Shown here one piece after another: positions 15,289 through 22,677 of a stretch of DNA of 64,000 nucleotides. Origin of the DNA: Nitrospira sp. (GTDB lineage: Bacteria; Nitrospirota; Nitrospiria; Nitrospirales; Nitrospiraceae); assembly GCA_022226955.1 (NCBI GenBank), contig CP092079.1, forward strand, positions 1 through 64,000. The letters are read 5' to 3'. How positions within the stretch are numbered: the stretch's first letter is position 1; the number at the start of each line of letters is the position of its first letter. Below the pieces are notes generated by a model. The model had not been told where the DNA came from. It did no database searches and worked only from the letters and a program-made list of their open reading frames with translations. The position numbers and the translations under genes are program-made.

Positions 15289-16170
15289 ATGTGGATTTTC
15301 CTGAACGATCGATTCGTCACGGAACAGGACGCGACAATATCCGTCTTCGATCATGGCTTTCTCTATGGAGACGGGGTCTACGAAACAATCCGCTCGTATG
15401 GAACGCGGATCTTCATGCGCGATCATCATCTGTCGCGCCTGCAGCGGTCTGCCGATGCTATCGGACTGACCATTCCTATCCCGCAAAACGAGTGGCCGCG
15501 CCTCTTGCATGAAGCGATGGACCGCAATCAATTGGGGAATGGGTCAACCGATGCCTATCTCCGAATCACCGTGTCCCGTGGAGAGGGAGAGATCGGCCTC
15601 GACCCCGCCCTCTGCCCAACACCCACCGTCGTCATTATGGCGAAGCCGCTCCATCCGCCGGCAGCAGAGCTCTATCGGCACGGCGTGTCGCTCATCGTCG
15701 CACACACGAGACGAAACCTGCCGAGCGCGCTCTCTCCGCATATCAAATCCACCAACTTCTTGAATAACATTCTGGCGAAACGCGAAGCGATTGCCGCGCG
15801 CGTCTTCGATGCGCTCCTCTTGAATTGGGAAGGGCACCTCACCGAATGCACCGTGAGCAATCTATTTTTCGTCTCACAAGGCCAGTTATTCACACCATCC
15901 ATAGAATGCGGCCTCTTGGACGGTATCACTCGGGCAATCTTGCTGCAGATGGCGGAAGAACTGAACATCCCTGTCCATGAAGGACAGTTCACTTCGAAGC
16001 AGCTTCTGCAAGCCGACGAATGTTTTTTGACCAATACCAGCATGGAGGTGATGCCCGTCGCCTCGATTAACAAGCAGCCCATTGGACAGGGCGTCCCTGG
16101 CTTCCTCACCCGTCAATTGCACCGTCACTTTATCGACAATCGAAGTCGCTTTCTCGAACCTCTCGACTAA
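15289..16170 (+). CDS. pabC: Aminotransferase class IV, probable aminodeoxychorismate lyase
   Basis: A 293-aa fold-type IV PLP enzyme. Present are FDHGFLYGDGVYETI, YLRITVSRGEGEIGL, the PLP-lysine segment SPHIKSTNFLNNILAKREA, and GHLTECTVSNLFFV with phosphate-binding residues near GLLDGITRA. The family includes 4-amino-4-deoxychorismate lyase, D-amino acid and branched-chain aminotransferases. Position eight bases after pabB favours the lyase that releases 4-aminobenzoate for folate. Sequence motifs alone do not exclude the other two activities. Confidence 0.75.
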   Translation: MWIFLNDRFVTEQDATISVFDHGFLYGDGVYETIRSYGTRIFMRDHHLSRLQRSADAIGLTIPIPQNEWPRLLHEAMDRNQLGNGSTDAYLRITVSRGEGEIGLDPALCPTPTVVIMAKPLHPPAAELYRHGVSLIVAHTRRNLPSALSPHIKSTNFLNNILAKREAIAARVFDALLLNWEGHLTECTVSNLFFVSQGQLFTPSIECGLLDGITRAILLQMAEELNIPVHEGQFTSKQLLQADECFLTNTSMEVMPVASINKQPIGQGVPGFLTRQLHRHFIDNRSRFLEPLD

Positions 16171-16243
16171 CGTCGTCTATCCCAAGCCATTGCTTTTATT
16201 CAGATGCTCTTCTGACAAGAAGAGGCGCAAAATCTGCATATCC

Positions 16244-16271
16244 TTGACACTCGCGGGCGGACTGCTATCGT
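16244..16271 (+). promoter_or_regulatory. Putative sigma-70 promoter for the lytic transglycosylase gene
   Basis: TTGACA (16244-16249) and TATCGT (16266-16271) are separated by 16 bases and lie about 40 bases upstream of the chosen start. The -35 is perfect and the -10 is partial. Confidence 0.5.
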
Positions 16272-16313
16272 TTGACCAGACCAAACACCCCAACGGTGCA
16301 TAGGAGTCATCAA

Positions 16314-16985
16314 TTGAAGACCTCGCAACTACTTCTCGGAACGGCCTTTGTAAGCGCTCACTGGTTCCTCTCAGGCCCTCCTACCGCTCACGCTGAAATC
16401 TACCAATACATTGATGCCAACGGAACCATCTCGTTGACCAACGTGCCGACGGATTCGCGTTACCGGCGAATCGCCACTCGGCCCAATAGACTCCATCCCG
16501 TCCTATCGGATCGAGAGCTGGAACCGGTGATCAGCCGATACTCTCGCCAGCACCAATTACATCCCGCCCTCATCCGAGCGGTCATTAAAGCGGAATCGGA
16601 CTTCAATCCACAGGCCGTGTCACGCGCCGGCGCTATCGGCCTGATGCAACTGATGCCTCAAACCGCCGCGCGCATGGACGTGCGCGACCTGTATGACCCT
16701 GAGGATAATATCGGTGGGGGAACGAAGTACCTTCGTCAGCTGCTCGACCGGTTTCGGGGGAATCTCCCGCTGGCTCTAGCCGCCTATAACTCAGGCGAAC
16801 ACACCGTCGATCGCTATCGCGGGCTTCCGCCCATTGATGAGACCCGCCAATACGTCCGCAAAGTCATTCGCTATTATCGAACGTTTCTAATTAGGGACGG
16901 CGCGAAGACCGGACACGTGATCGCGGCGGCCGAACCTGTAGAACCACAACCACTCCCCGCTTCTTTGCCAGCCGCGGCTCGGTAG
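16314..16985 (+). CDS. Secreted lytic transglycosylase (DUF4124 + SLT domain)
   Basis: A 223-aa periplasmic murein-cleaving enzyme. A signal peptide (LLLGTAFVSAHWFLSGPPTAHA) is followed by a short DUF4124 segment (EIYQYIDANGTISLTNVPTD), then the SLT/LysM-type lysozyme fold: ALIRAVIKAESDFNP with the catalytic glutamate, SRAGAIGLMQLMPQTA, NIGGGTKYLRQLL and LALAAYNSGE. The TTG start at 16314 is chosen because AGGAG lies seven bases upstream and it places the signal peptide at the N-terminus. The last 95 bases overlap the end of nadB on the other strand. Confidence 0.85.
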   Translation: MKTSQLLLGTAFVSAHWFLSGPPTAHAEIYQYIDANGTISLTNVPTDSRYRRIATRPNRLHPVLSDRELEPVISRYSRQHQLHPALIRAVIKAESDFNPQAVSRAGAIGLMQLMPQTAARMDVRDLYDPEDNIGGGTKYLRQLLDRFRGNLPLALAAYNSGEHTVDRYRGLPPIDETRQYVRKVIRYYRTFLIRDGAKTGHVIAAAEPVEPQPLPASLPAAAR

Positions 16986-18579
16986 TGTCCGCGGCGATCC
17001 GCAACTGACTGTGCTGCTTCCAGCCGGGCCGTTTCTCCTCGGGGCAATCCGAGCGAAAATGCGCCCCGACGCTGTTCTCCCGCCATAATGCGGCGGCCGC
17101 AACACAATGCGCGACCTGCACCATATTTTTCACTTCCAACTCAGCCCTGGTCTTAGAGAACTTGGCGGCGAGCTGCGTCCAACGAGACAATTGAGCCGTG
17201 GCTCGAATGAGCGACTCCCGCGACCGAATGACTCCAACCTGCCCCCACATCGTCCGGCGAAGCGAGCTCCGCAGCTTCTCCACATCCTCGAACGTCGCGT
17301 CTCCGGCAGCATGCAACTCCGTTGCATGGGAGGATAACTCAGGCATCTCATGCCCCTGAGCAAACGCGATCGCCGCGACGCCGGCCCGCATACCGAAGAC
17401 CAGTCCTTCCAACAGCGAATTGCTCGCAAGACGATTGGCGCCATGCACGCCACTACAGGCCACCTCACCGGCCGCGAACAATCCCGGCAGCGTAGTAGCC
17501 CCATTGATGTCGGTCCACACTCCGCCCATCATGTAATGGGCGCTGGGCGACACAGGAATCCACTCTTCCGTAATATCGATATCGGATCGCAAGCAGGTCG
17601 CATAGATGGTCGGAAACCGGCGCTTGATGAATTCGGCTCCCAGGTGGGTGACGTCGAGATACACATGCCGGGCTCGCGTCGCCGCCATCTCAGCCCAAAT
17701 CGCCCGCGAGACAATATCGCGAGGCGCAAGAGCCCCAAGGGGGTGGTAGCGCTGCATGAACACCTCGCCCTTGTTATTGCGCAACTGCCCGCCTTCGCCG
17801 CGCATGGCTTCTGACAAAAGGAACGGCGGACTGGAAGGGAGATACAGCGAGGTTGGGTGAAACTGGACAAACTCCATATCCTGCAGCATGGCCCCCGCGC
17901 GAAAGGCCATAGCCATGCCATCGCCGGTGGCATTGGGCGGATTCGTCGTCCTGGCATAAATCTGCCCGGCGCCGCCAGTGGATAACACCACCGCTTTTGC
18001 AGGAATAATGAACTGCTTCGACGACGATTCATCGAGCACGACCGCCCCGCAACAACGCCCCTCCTCCACGACCAGGTCAACCGTGAAATGGTAGTCGAGC
18101 CGTTGAATGCGCTTCTGCCGCGCAACCTGCGCCATCAGTGCGCGCACCATTTCATTGCCCGTCGCATCGCCGCGCGCGCGGAGGATGCGGCTCCGGCTAT
18201 GCGCCGCCTCTCGGGCAAAAGCGAACTTTCCATCCGTCTTGTCGAATTTGGCGCCCCATCGGATCAATTCCTGAATCCTGGCCGGCCCCTCTTCCACCAA
18301 CACACGAACCGCCTCAGCCCGGCACAGCCCATGACCAGCCTTCAACGTATCGGTCCGGTGAATCGCAACATCGTCTTCTTCACTGAGTGCTACTGCAACA
18401 CCCCCTTGCGCATAGATCGAATTGCTCTGCAGGGGATGCCCCTTCGTCAGCATGATGACGCGCCCTTCGCGGCTCAATTCCAAGGCTGCGCGTAGTCCAG
18501 CCACACCGCTCCCGATAACCAGAAAATCGGCGTGATGACTAGAGGAGGCTTGCTGCGACTGCGCTGCTGACGATTTCAT
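16891..18579 (-). CDS. nadB: L-aspartate oxidase
   Basis: A 562-aa FAD enzyme that oxidises L-aspartate to iminoaspartate, the first step of de novo NAD synthesis. FAD-binding VIGSGVAGLRAALE, the active-site region REAAHSRSRILRARGDATG, QFHPTSLY and the terminal flavin motif GVHGANRLASNSLLEGLVFG are all present. The start at 18579 overlaps the stop of the upstream lipoprotein gene (ATGA), suggesting coupled translation. After the family's usual ending (GAHFRSDCP) there is a tail of about 45 residues rich in Arg and Lys, encoded over the end of the convergent transglycosylase gene. nadA and nadC are not in the window. Confidence 0.93.
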   Translation of the reverse strand: MKSSAAQSQQASSSHHADFLVIGSGVAGLRAALELSREGRVIMLTKGHPLQSNSIYAQGGVAVALSEEDDVAIHRTDTLKAGHGLCRAEAVRVLVEEGPARIQELIRWGAKFDKTDGKFAFAREAAHSRSRILRARGDATGNEMVRALMAQVARQKRIQRLDYHFTVDLVVEEGRCCGAVVLDESSSKQFIIPAKAVVLSTGGAGQIYARTTNPPNATGDGMAMAFRAGAMLQDMEFVQFHPTSLYLPSSPPFLLSEAMRGEGGQLRNNKGEVFMQRYHPLGALAPRDIVSRAIWAEMAATRARHVYLDVTHLGAEFIKRRFPTIYATCLRSDIDITEEWIPVSPSAHYMMGGVWTDINGATTLPGLFAAGEVACSGVHGANRLASNSLLEGLVFGMRAGVAAIAFAQGHEMPELSSHATELHAAGDATFEDVEKLRSSLRRTMWGQVGVIRSRESLIRATAQLSRWTQLAAKFSKTRAELEVKNMVQVAHCVAAAALWRENSVGAHFRSDCPEEKRPGWKQHSQLRIAADTTEPRLAKKRGVVVVLQVRPPRSRVRSSRRP

Positions 18580-19103
18580 TGGGGAAGCGGTTTCTGCGGC
18601 GTGGCGGGAAGATCGGATAACGCCTGGCGCACGGTCATTCCAAATGGCAAATCGCCTTGTACGCCGCGAAGAAGAATCGATTGCCTGCCCACCCACTGCA
18701 AGCGGGCATGGCCGCGCTGGCGAATACCGGCGTCGTCGGGATTCTTTTTCCAGACCCCCTGCCAATGCACATACACATCGATATTTTCTCCATCGATCAT
18801 GATGCGCTCGGTTTTGAAATCCAGCTGAATGGACTGAAACAATTCGAAGTCCTGCGCGGCCTCGGCTTGGATTTGCTCCAACGATTCCGCCGGCAGCATC
18901 ACGTCTTGAAACGCCGCCCGGTCGCGATGCTGATACGCCTCCCGCAATGCTTCCACAGCTCGATCGATATGAATAAAGCGCTCATGATCCTCGGGGTACT
19001 GAAGCGTTTTCGATGAGCAGGCTACCATCGAAACCAGTATGATCACCCCGCACCAACGGAGCACCCGCAGGCCAACCACGCCTGGCACATGATTTTTTCC
19101 CAT
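18576..19103 (-). CDS. Lipoprotein of unknown function
   Basis: A 175-aa predicted lipoprotein: MGKNHVPGVVGLRVLRWCGV leads to a hydrophobic stretch and the lipobox VACS, placing the acylated cysteine at about residue 29. The rest is a compact globular domain (EALREAYQHRDRAAFQDVML...; VHWQGVWKKNPDD) resembling small nuclear-transport-factor-like or lipocalin-like folds, but I cannot assign a family. The stop overlaps the nadB start. The start at 19103 is chosen for the signal peptide. Confidence 0.6.
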   Translation of the reverse strand: MGKNHVPGVVGLRVLRWCGVIILVSMVACSSKTLQYPEDHERFIHIDRAVEALREAYQHRDRAAFQDVMLPAESLEQIQAEAAQDFELFQSIQLDFKTERIMIDGENIDVYVHWQGVWKKNPDDAGIRQRGHARLQWVGRQSILLRGVQGDLPFGMTVRQALSDLPATPQKPLPQ

Positions 19104-19172
19104 GATGCGCAGTATAGAAACGTCCTTGGGATCGGTCAAGGCGCGCCGCCCCCGCCAGGCCATCGCACTACG

Positions 19173-19218
19173 GCCGTCGGCAATCGTTCAAATCCGATTG
19201 CCGACGGCTTGCTTTTTC
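19173..19218 (+). terminator. Perfect 14-bp hairpin with U-tract upstream of the COX24-type gene
   Basis: GCCGTCGGCAATCG (19173-19186) pairs perfectly with CGATTGCCGACGGC (19195-19208) across an 8-base loop, and TTGCTTTTTC follows. It has the form of a plus-strand intrinsic terminator, but the nearest plus-strand gene upstream ends 2.2 kb away and everything between is minus-strand. It may be a leader attenuator for the gene starting at 19262, or a stop for antisense transcription. Confidence 0.6.
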
Positions 19219-19261
19219 AGAGCAAAGTCTCTACACTCCCCCGTCTTTGGAGATTGATTGC

Positions 19262-19357
19262 ATGTCGAGCGTGTTAAAAAAGCGGCGAAAAAAAATGCGC
19301 AAGCACAAGTATAAAAAGCTGCGCCGCCGCCAAAAATTCTTACGTCGTAAGAGCTAA
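19262..19357 (+). CDS. AURKAIP1/COX24-domain mini-protein
   Basis: A 31-aa, extremely basic protein starting MSSVLKKRRKKMRKHKYKKL and ending RRKS. The KKRRKKMRKHKYKKL block is the hallmark of the AURKAIP1/COX24 domain, found in a mitochondrial small-subunit ribosomal protein (mS38) and in tiny bacterial proteins annotated with the same domain. A ribosome-associated role is likely. A GGAG sequence lies ten bases upstream of the ATG. It is followed 30 bases on by a co-oriented 72-aa gene. Genes this short are often missed. Confidence 0.82.
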   Translation: MSSVLKKRRKKMRKHKYKKLRRRQKFLRRKS

Positions 19358-19387
19358 GCTCACCCCGTTTACCGGGAGGAGGACATT

Positions 19388-19606
19388 GTGCCGGAAGGCA
19401 GGAAAGTTCGCATCCGCGTTCGTACGGTGAATTGCACCTACGTGGGGGACTTCCTCGTTCCGCCAATGCGTCATCGCGTCTCGGACGCGATCAACGAAGA
19501 AGTGCGGCTCTTCATCAGTCTGACGGACGTGGTCGTGAACGATACGGAGCGTTCGGACTATGTAGCCCTCAATAAGAATCTGATCGAGTCCATCGCGCAG
19601 CTCTAG
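19388..19606 (+). CDS. Conserved-looking small protein of unknown function
   Basis: A 72-aa protein starting at GTG with a strong GGGAGGAGG five bases upstream. The sequence (VRIRVRTVNCTYVGDFLVPP, then INEEVRLFISLTDVVVND) suggests a compact beta-rich domain with no signal peptide or membrane helix. It follows the COX24-type gene closely and precedes the MsbA-type exporter. I do not recognise the family. Confidence 0.65.
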   Translation: MPEGRKVRIRVRTVNCTYVGDFLVPPMRHRVSDAINEEVRLFISLTDVVVNDTERSDYVALNKNLIESIAQL

Positions 19607-19726
19607 CGCGTCGCTCTTCCGTCATCCTCAGTTGGCATCCCATCGACGACATCCATCCGTTGCGTCGATGGCGATGGGAAACAATCCATAGGGCCGCCGC
19701 GCCTTCACACCGATATCGCCATACGC

Positions 19727-21457
19727 ATGTCGCCCTTTAGACGATTCCTTCCATTTGTACGACCCTATCTTTCACAAATGATCCTGGCTGGATTCCTTGT
19801 GATGGGAGTCGCCGCCATCAATCTGGCCCTGCTGCGCCTGGCCGGCACGCTCTGGGACGTCATTACCGTCCAGCACGACCGCGAGCGCATGACGGAATTG
19901 ATCGGGCTGTTTATCGGCCTGGTCCTCCTGCAAGGCCTCTGCTCGATGGGGCACAGCTACCTGACCACCTGGATTTCCCAGCGCGTCGTCGCCGATTTCC
20001 GCACCCATCTCTTTGCGCATTTACAAAACCTCGCCGTCAGCTTTTTCGCCAAGAGACGAACGGGAGAACTACTGTCTCGGTTGATGAACGATGTCACGGT
20101 CATCCAGTCCATCGTCACCGAGACCCCCATCGACACGGCGAAACAGCTGGTTACCTTCATTGGCGGCATCGGGTTTTTGCTGGCCATGAACTGGCGCCTC
20201 TGCCTCCTCATCTTGCTCCTCCTTCCGCTCTTGGTGTTCGTCGCCAAGTTTTTTGGGCGCAAGCTAAAATCGCTCTCGACGTCGATCCAGGATCAAACCG
20301 CAGCCCTAAGCACCCTTCTGGAAGAGGTCATTTCCGGCATACGCATCGTCAAGTCATTCGTGCAAACCAAGCGGGAAGAAGGCCGGTTCTTGGCTCAAAT
20401 TCAGCTTGGATTGACGCTTTCGCTCAGGCGGGCTGCCATCATGGCTCTGTTCGTTCCCGTCATCAGCCTGCTGACCTTCTCAGCCGCCGCGGCCGTGCTC
20501 TGGTACGGCGGCACCCAAGTGATCGACGGCGCCGTGACACCGGGCGACCTCTTTGCGTTCGTGCTGTTCGCCGGCATCCTGATCGGCCCCTTCAGTTCGG
20601 CCGCCCGCGTCTTCGCCCAAATCAAAGAAGCCCAGGGAGCGACCCAGCGCGTCTTTGAAATCCTCGACGCAGAAGCGGATATCCGCGACGTCCCGAATGC
20701 GCACGTCCTCTCCACCGTGAAAGGCCACGTGCGGGCCGAGCAGGTCAGCTTCAATTACGACCCTCGCACCCCGGTGCTGTCTCACCTGTCATTCGAAGCG
20801 CAACCGGGCGAACTGGTCGCCTTTGTCGGGCCGACAGGAGCCGGCAAAACCACCCTCATCAATCTGCTCCATCGTTTCTACGACCCGATCGAAGGCCGCA
20901 TCACGGTAGACGGACACGATCTGAAACACGTCACGGTGGATAGTTGGTACCGGCAGGTCGCGCTCGTCCCGCAAGAAACGATTCTGTTTGGCGGAACGAT
21001 TCTCGACAATATTCGATACGGTAATCCCGACGCGAACGAGACGGCCGTGCAGGAGGCGAGCAAAGCGGCGCACGCGCACGAATTCATTTCAGCCTTTCCC
21101 GATCAATACCTGACCGTGGTGGGAGAAAAAGGCATCAACCTGTCAGGCGGCCAGCGGCAACGCATTGCCATCGCCCGGGCGATTCTCAAAAATCCGCGCG
21201 TCCTGCTGCTCGACGAAGCTACCTCGTCGCTCGACACCGAGTCGGAACGGCTGGTTCAGGACGCGCTTGAACGACTGATGGAAGGGCGGACGACGTTTGT
21301 CGTCGCTCATCGACTCTCCACCATTCAACGCGCCGACCGCATCCTCGTCATGGATAAAGGACGAATCGTGGAAGAAGGCACCCATGCCCAGCTCCTTGAG
21401 CGCAAAGGGCTCTATCACTACCTCTACACCATCAGATTTTCCGAACAGGCATCGTAA
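19727..21457 (+). CDS. MsbA-type ABC exporter (fused permease and ATPase)
   Basis: A 576-aa half-transporter. Residues about 1-310 form the six-helix exporter domain (ABC_membrane). The ATPase follows, with Walker A GPTGAGKTT (about 370), a Q-loop in VALVPQETILF, signature LSGGQRQRIAIARA, Walker B RVLLLDEATS and the H-loop VVAHRLSTIQ. This is the architecture of MsbA, the lipid A flippase, and of homodimeric multidrug exporters. No lipid A gene is adjacent, so the substrate is open. Its last 34 bases overlap the end of dinB on the other strand. Confidence 0.88.
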   Translation: MSPFRRFLPFVRPYLSQMILAGFLVMGVAAINLALLRLAGTLWDVITVQHDRERMTELIGLFIGLVLLQGLCSMGHSYLTTWISQRVVADFRTHLFAHLQNLAVSFFAKRRTGELLSRLMNDVTVIQSIVTETPIDTAKQLVTFIGGIGFLLAMNWRLCLLILLLLPLLVFVAKFFGRKLKSLSTSIQDQTAALSTLLEEVISGIRIVKSFVQTKREEGRFLAQIQLGLTLSLRRAAIMALFVPVISLLTFSAAAAVLWYGGTQVIDGAVTPGDLFAFVLFAGILIGPFSSAARVFAQIKEAQGATQRVFEILDAEADIRDVPNAHVLSTVKGHVRAEQVSFNYDPRTPVLSHLSFEAQPGELVAFVGPTGAGKTTLINLLHRFYDPIEGRITVDGHDLKHVTVDSWYRQVALVPQETILFGGTILDNIRYGNPDANETAVQEASKAAHAHEFISAFPDQYLTVVGEKGINLSGGQRQRIAIARAILKNPRVLLLDEATSSLDTESERLVQDALERLMEGRTTFVVAHRLSTIQRADRILVMDKGRIVEEGTHAQLLERKGLYHYLYTIRFSEQAS

Positions 21458-22545
21458 CCGCCTGCGAGTTTTTCCACCCGCACACCCAAGAGCCGAATCC
21501 GCTGGCGCTTCGGATTCTCCCGCCGATCGAGAAACGGCAGCAATAGCTTGAGTAGTTCGCGGCGCAAGACCGGCAGGTCCCGCACCGGGTCTGGAAAGGT
21601 ATGCGCTCTGGTGACCGTCGTAAAATCAGCAAACCGCACCGTGAGTGCCACTGTCCGGCAGGACTCAAATCCTTCCTCCACGAGACTCGCCAACACGCCC
21701 GCGCCTAACTGCGACAGCCGCTCCACCAGAACCCGCGAGTCCAATGTATCCTCATCGAACGTCTCTTGCTCGCTGATCGACTTCGGTTCCCAATACTCCC
21801 TCACCGGTGAATCGTCCTGCGCGCGAATCTTGTCGTACCACTCAAGTCCGCGCTTCCCGAATCGCGCGCCCATCTCAAGAATACTGAGCGGCGTCAAATC
21901 CTCGACCAGCCGGATCCCCTGAACTGCTAGCATGGTTTCCGTCTTAGGGCCGATTCCAGAAATCGCGCGCACCGAGAGCGGCGCGAGAAACGCTTCCGCC
22001 TCTGCTTCAGCCACCACCGTAAATCCATCCGGTTTGTGAAAGCCTGACGCAATCTTCGCGATCAGCTTATTGGGTCCGATCCCGACCGACGCCGTCAATC
22101 GCTCTTCGGCAAGAATCGCCGCCTTAATCGACCGGCACAGACCGGCCGCCGCTTCGAAAGACCCGGCACTGGAGAGATCTCCATAGGCCTCATCGATACT
22201 CGCCTGCTCCAACACAGGAATGGCGCGGCGGGCAATCGTTATCACCCGTTCCGAGACCGCCACATATTTGCGCATATCGACGGACACAAACGTGACCGGC
22301 GGCTGCCCTCTTCGCCGCGCTTTTTCAGAGAGCCGCCAAGCCGTGGAAATCGGTGTGGCGGAATGAATTCCATAGGTCCGCGCTTGGTAATTCGCCGTCG
22401 AAACGACTCCACGTCCTTGCCCCTGCGCGGGATCGGCGCCCACCACCAGCGGCAACCCTCGAAACGCCGGGGTATCCCGCTCCTCAATCGCGGCATAAAA
22501 CGCATCCATATCGAAATGGACAATAATCCTCGGCATCGTTCCCAT
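21424..22545 (-). CDS. dinB: DNA polymerase IV (Y-family)
   Basis: A 373-aa translesion polymerase. The catalytic metal ligands lie in VHFDMDAFYAAIEER and EQASIDEAYGDLS, the steric and template contacts in GVVSTANYQARTYGI, and the thumb helix-hairpin-helix in LSVRAISGIGPKTETML. The little-finger domain follows (VALTVRFADFTTVTR). An AAGGA site six bases before ATG 22545 supports this start. No C-terminal beta-clamp motif of the usual QLxLF type is obvious; the end reads GYDACSENLMV. It stands alone, and no LexA-type operator was identified. Confidence 0.92.
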   Translation of the reverse strand: MGTMPRIIVHFDMDAFYAAIEERDTPAFRGLPLVVGADPAQGQGRGVVSTANYQARTYGIHSATPISTAWRLSEKARRRGQPPVTFVSVDMRKYVAVSERVITIARRAIPVLEQASIDEAYGDLSSAGSFEAAAGLCRSIKAAILAEERLTASVGIGPNKLIAKIASGFHKPDGFTVVAEAEAEAFLAPLSVRAISGIGPKTETMLAVQGIRLVEDLTPLSILEMGARFGKRGLEWYDKIRAQDDSPVREYWEPKSISEQETFDEDTLDSRVLVERLSQLGAGVLASLVEEGFESCRTVALTVRFADFTTVTRAHTFPDPVRDLPVLRRELLKLLLPFLDRRENPKRQRIRLLGVRVEKLAGGYDACSENLMV

Positions 22546-22677
22546 TCTCTGTCCTTAGCTGAATTCCGCGCTGGCGTCCTTGGCCGCAACGACGTGGGAT
22601 TGTCCGCGACAACGTAGGAAAAGATCAACGGGAAGACGGGAAACAAAAGCGGGCGAACAGAAACCGTGGAAGACTCT

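Noticed and set aside
19636..19678. CATCGACG...CGTCGATG hairpin before the MsbA-type gene
   Set aside because: A stem is possible but has no U-tract and no second copy; not enough to call it a terminator or riboswitch.
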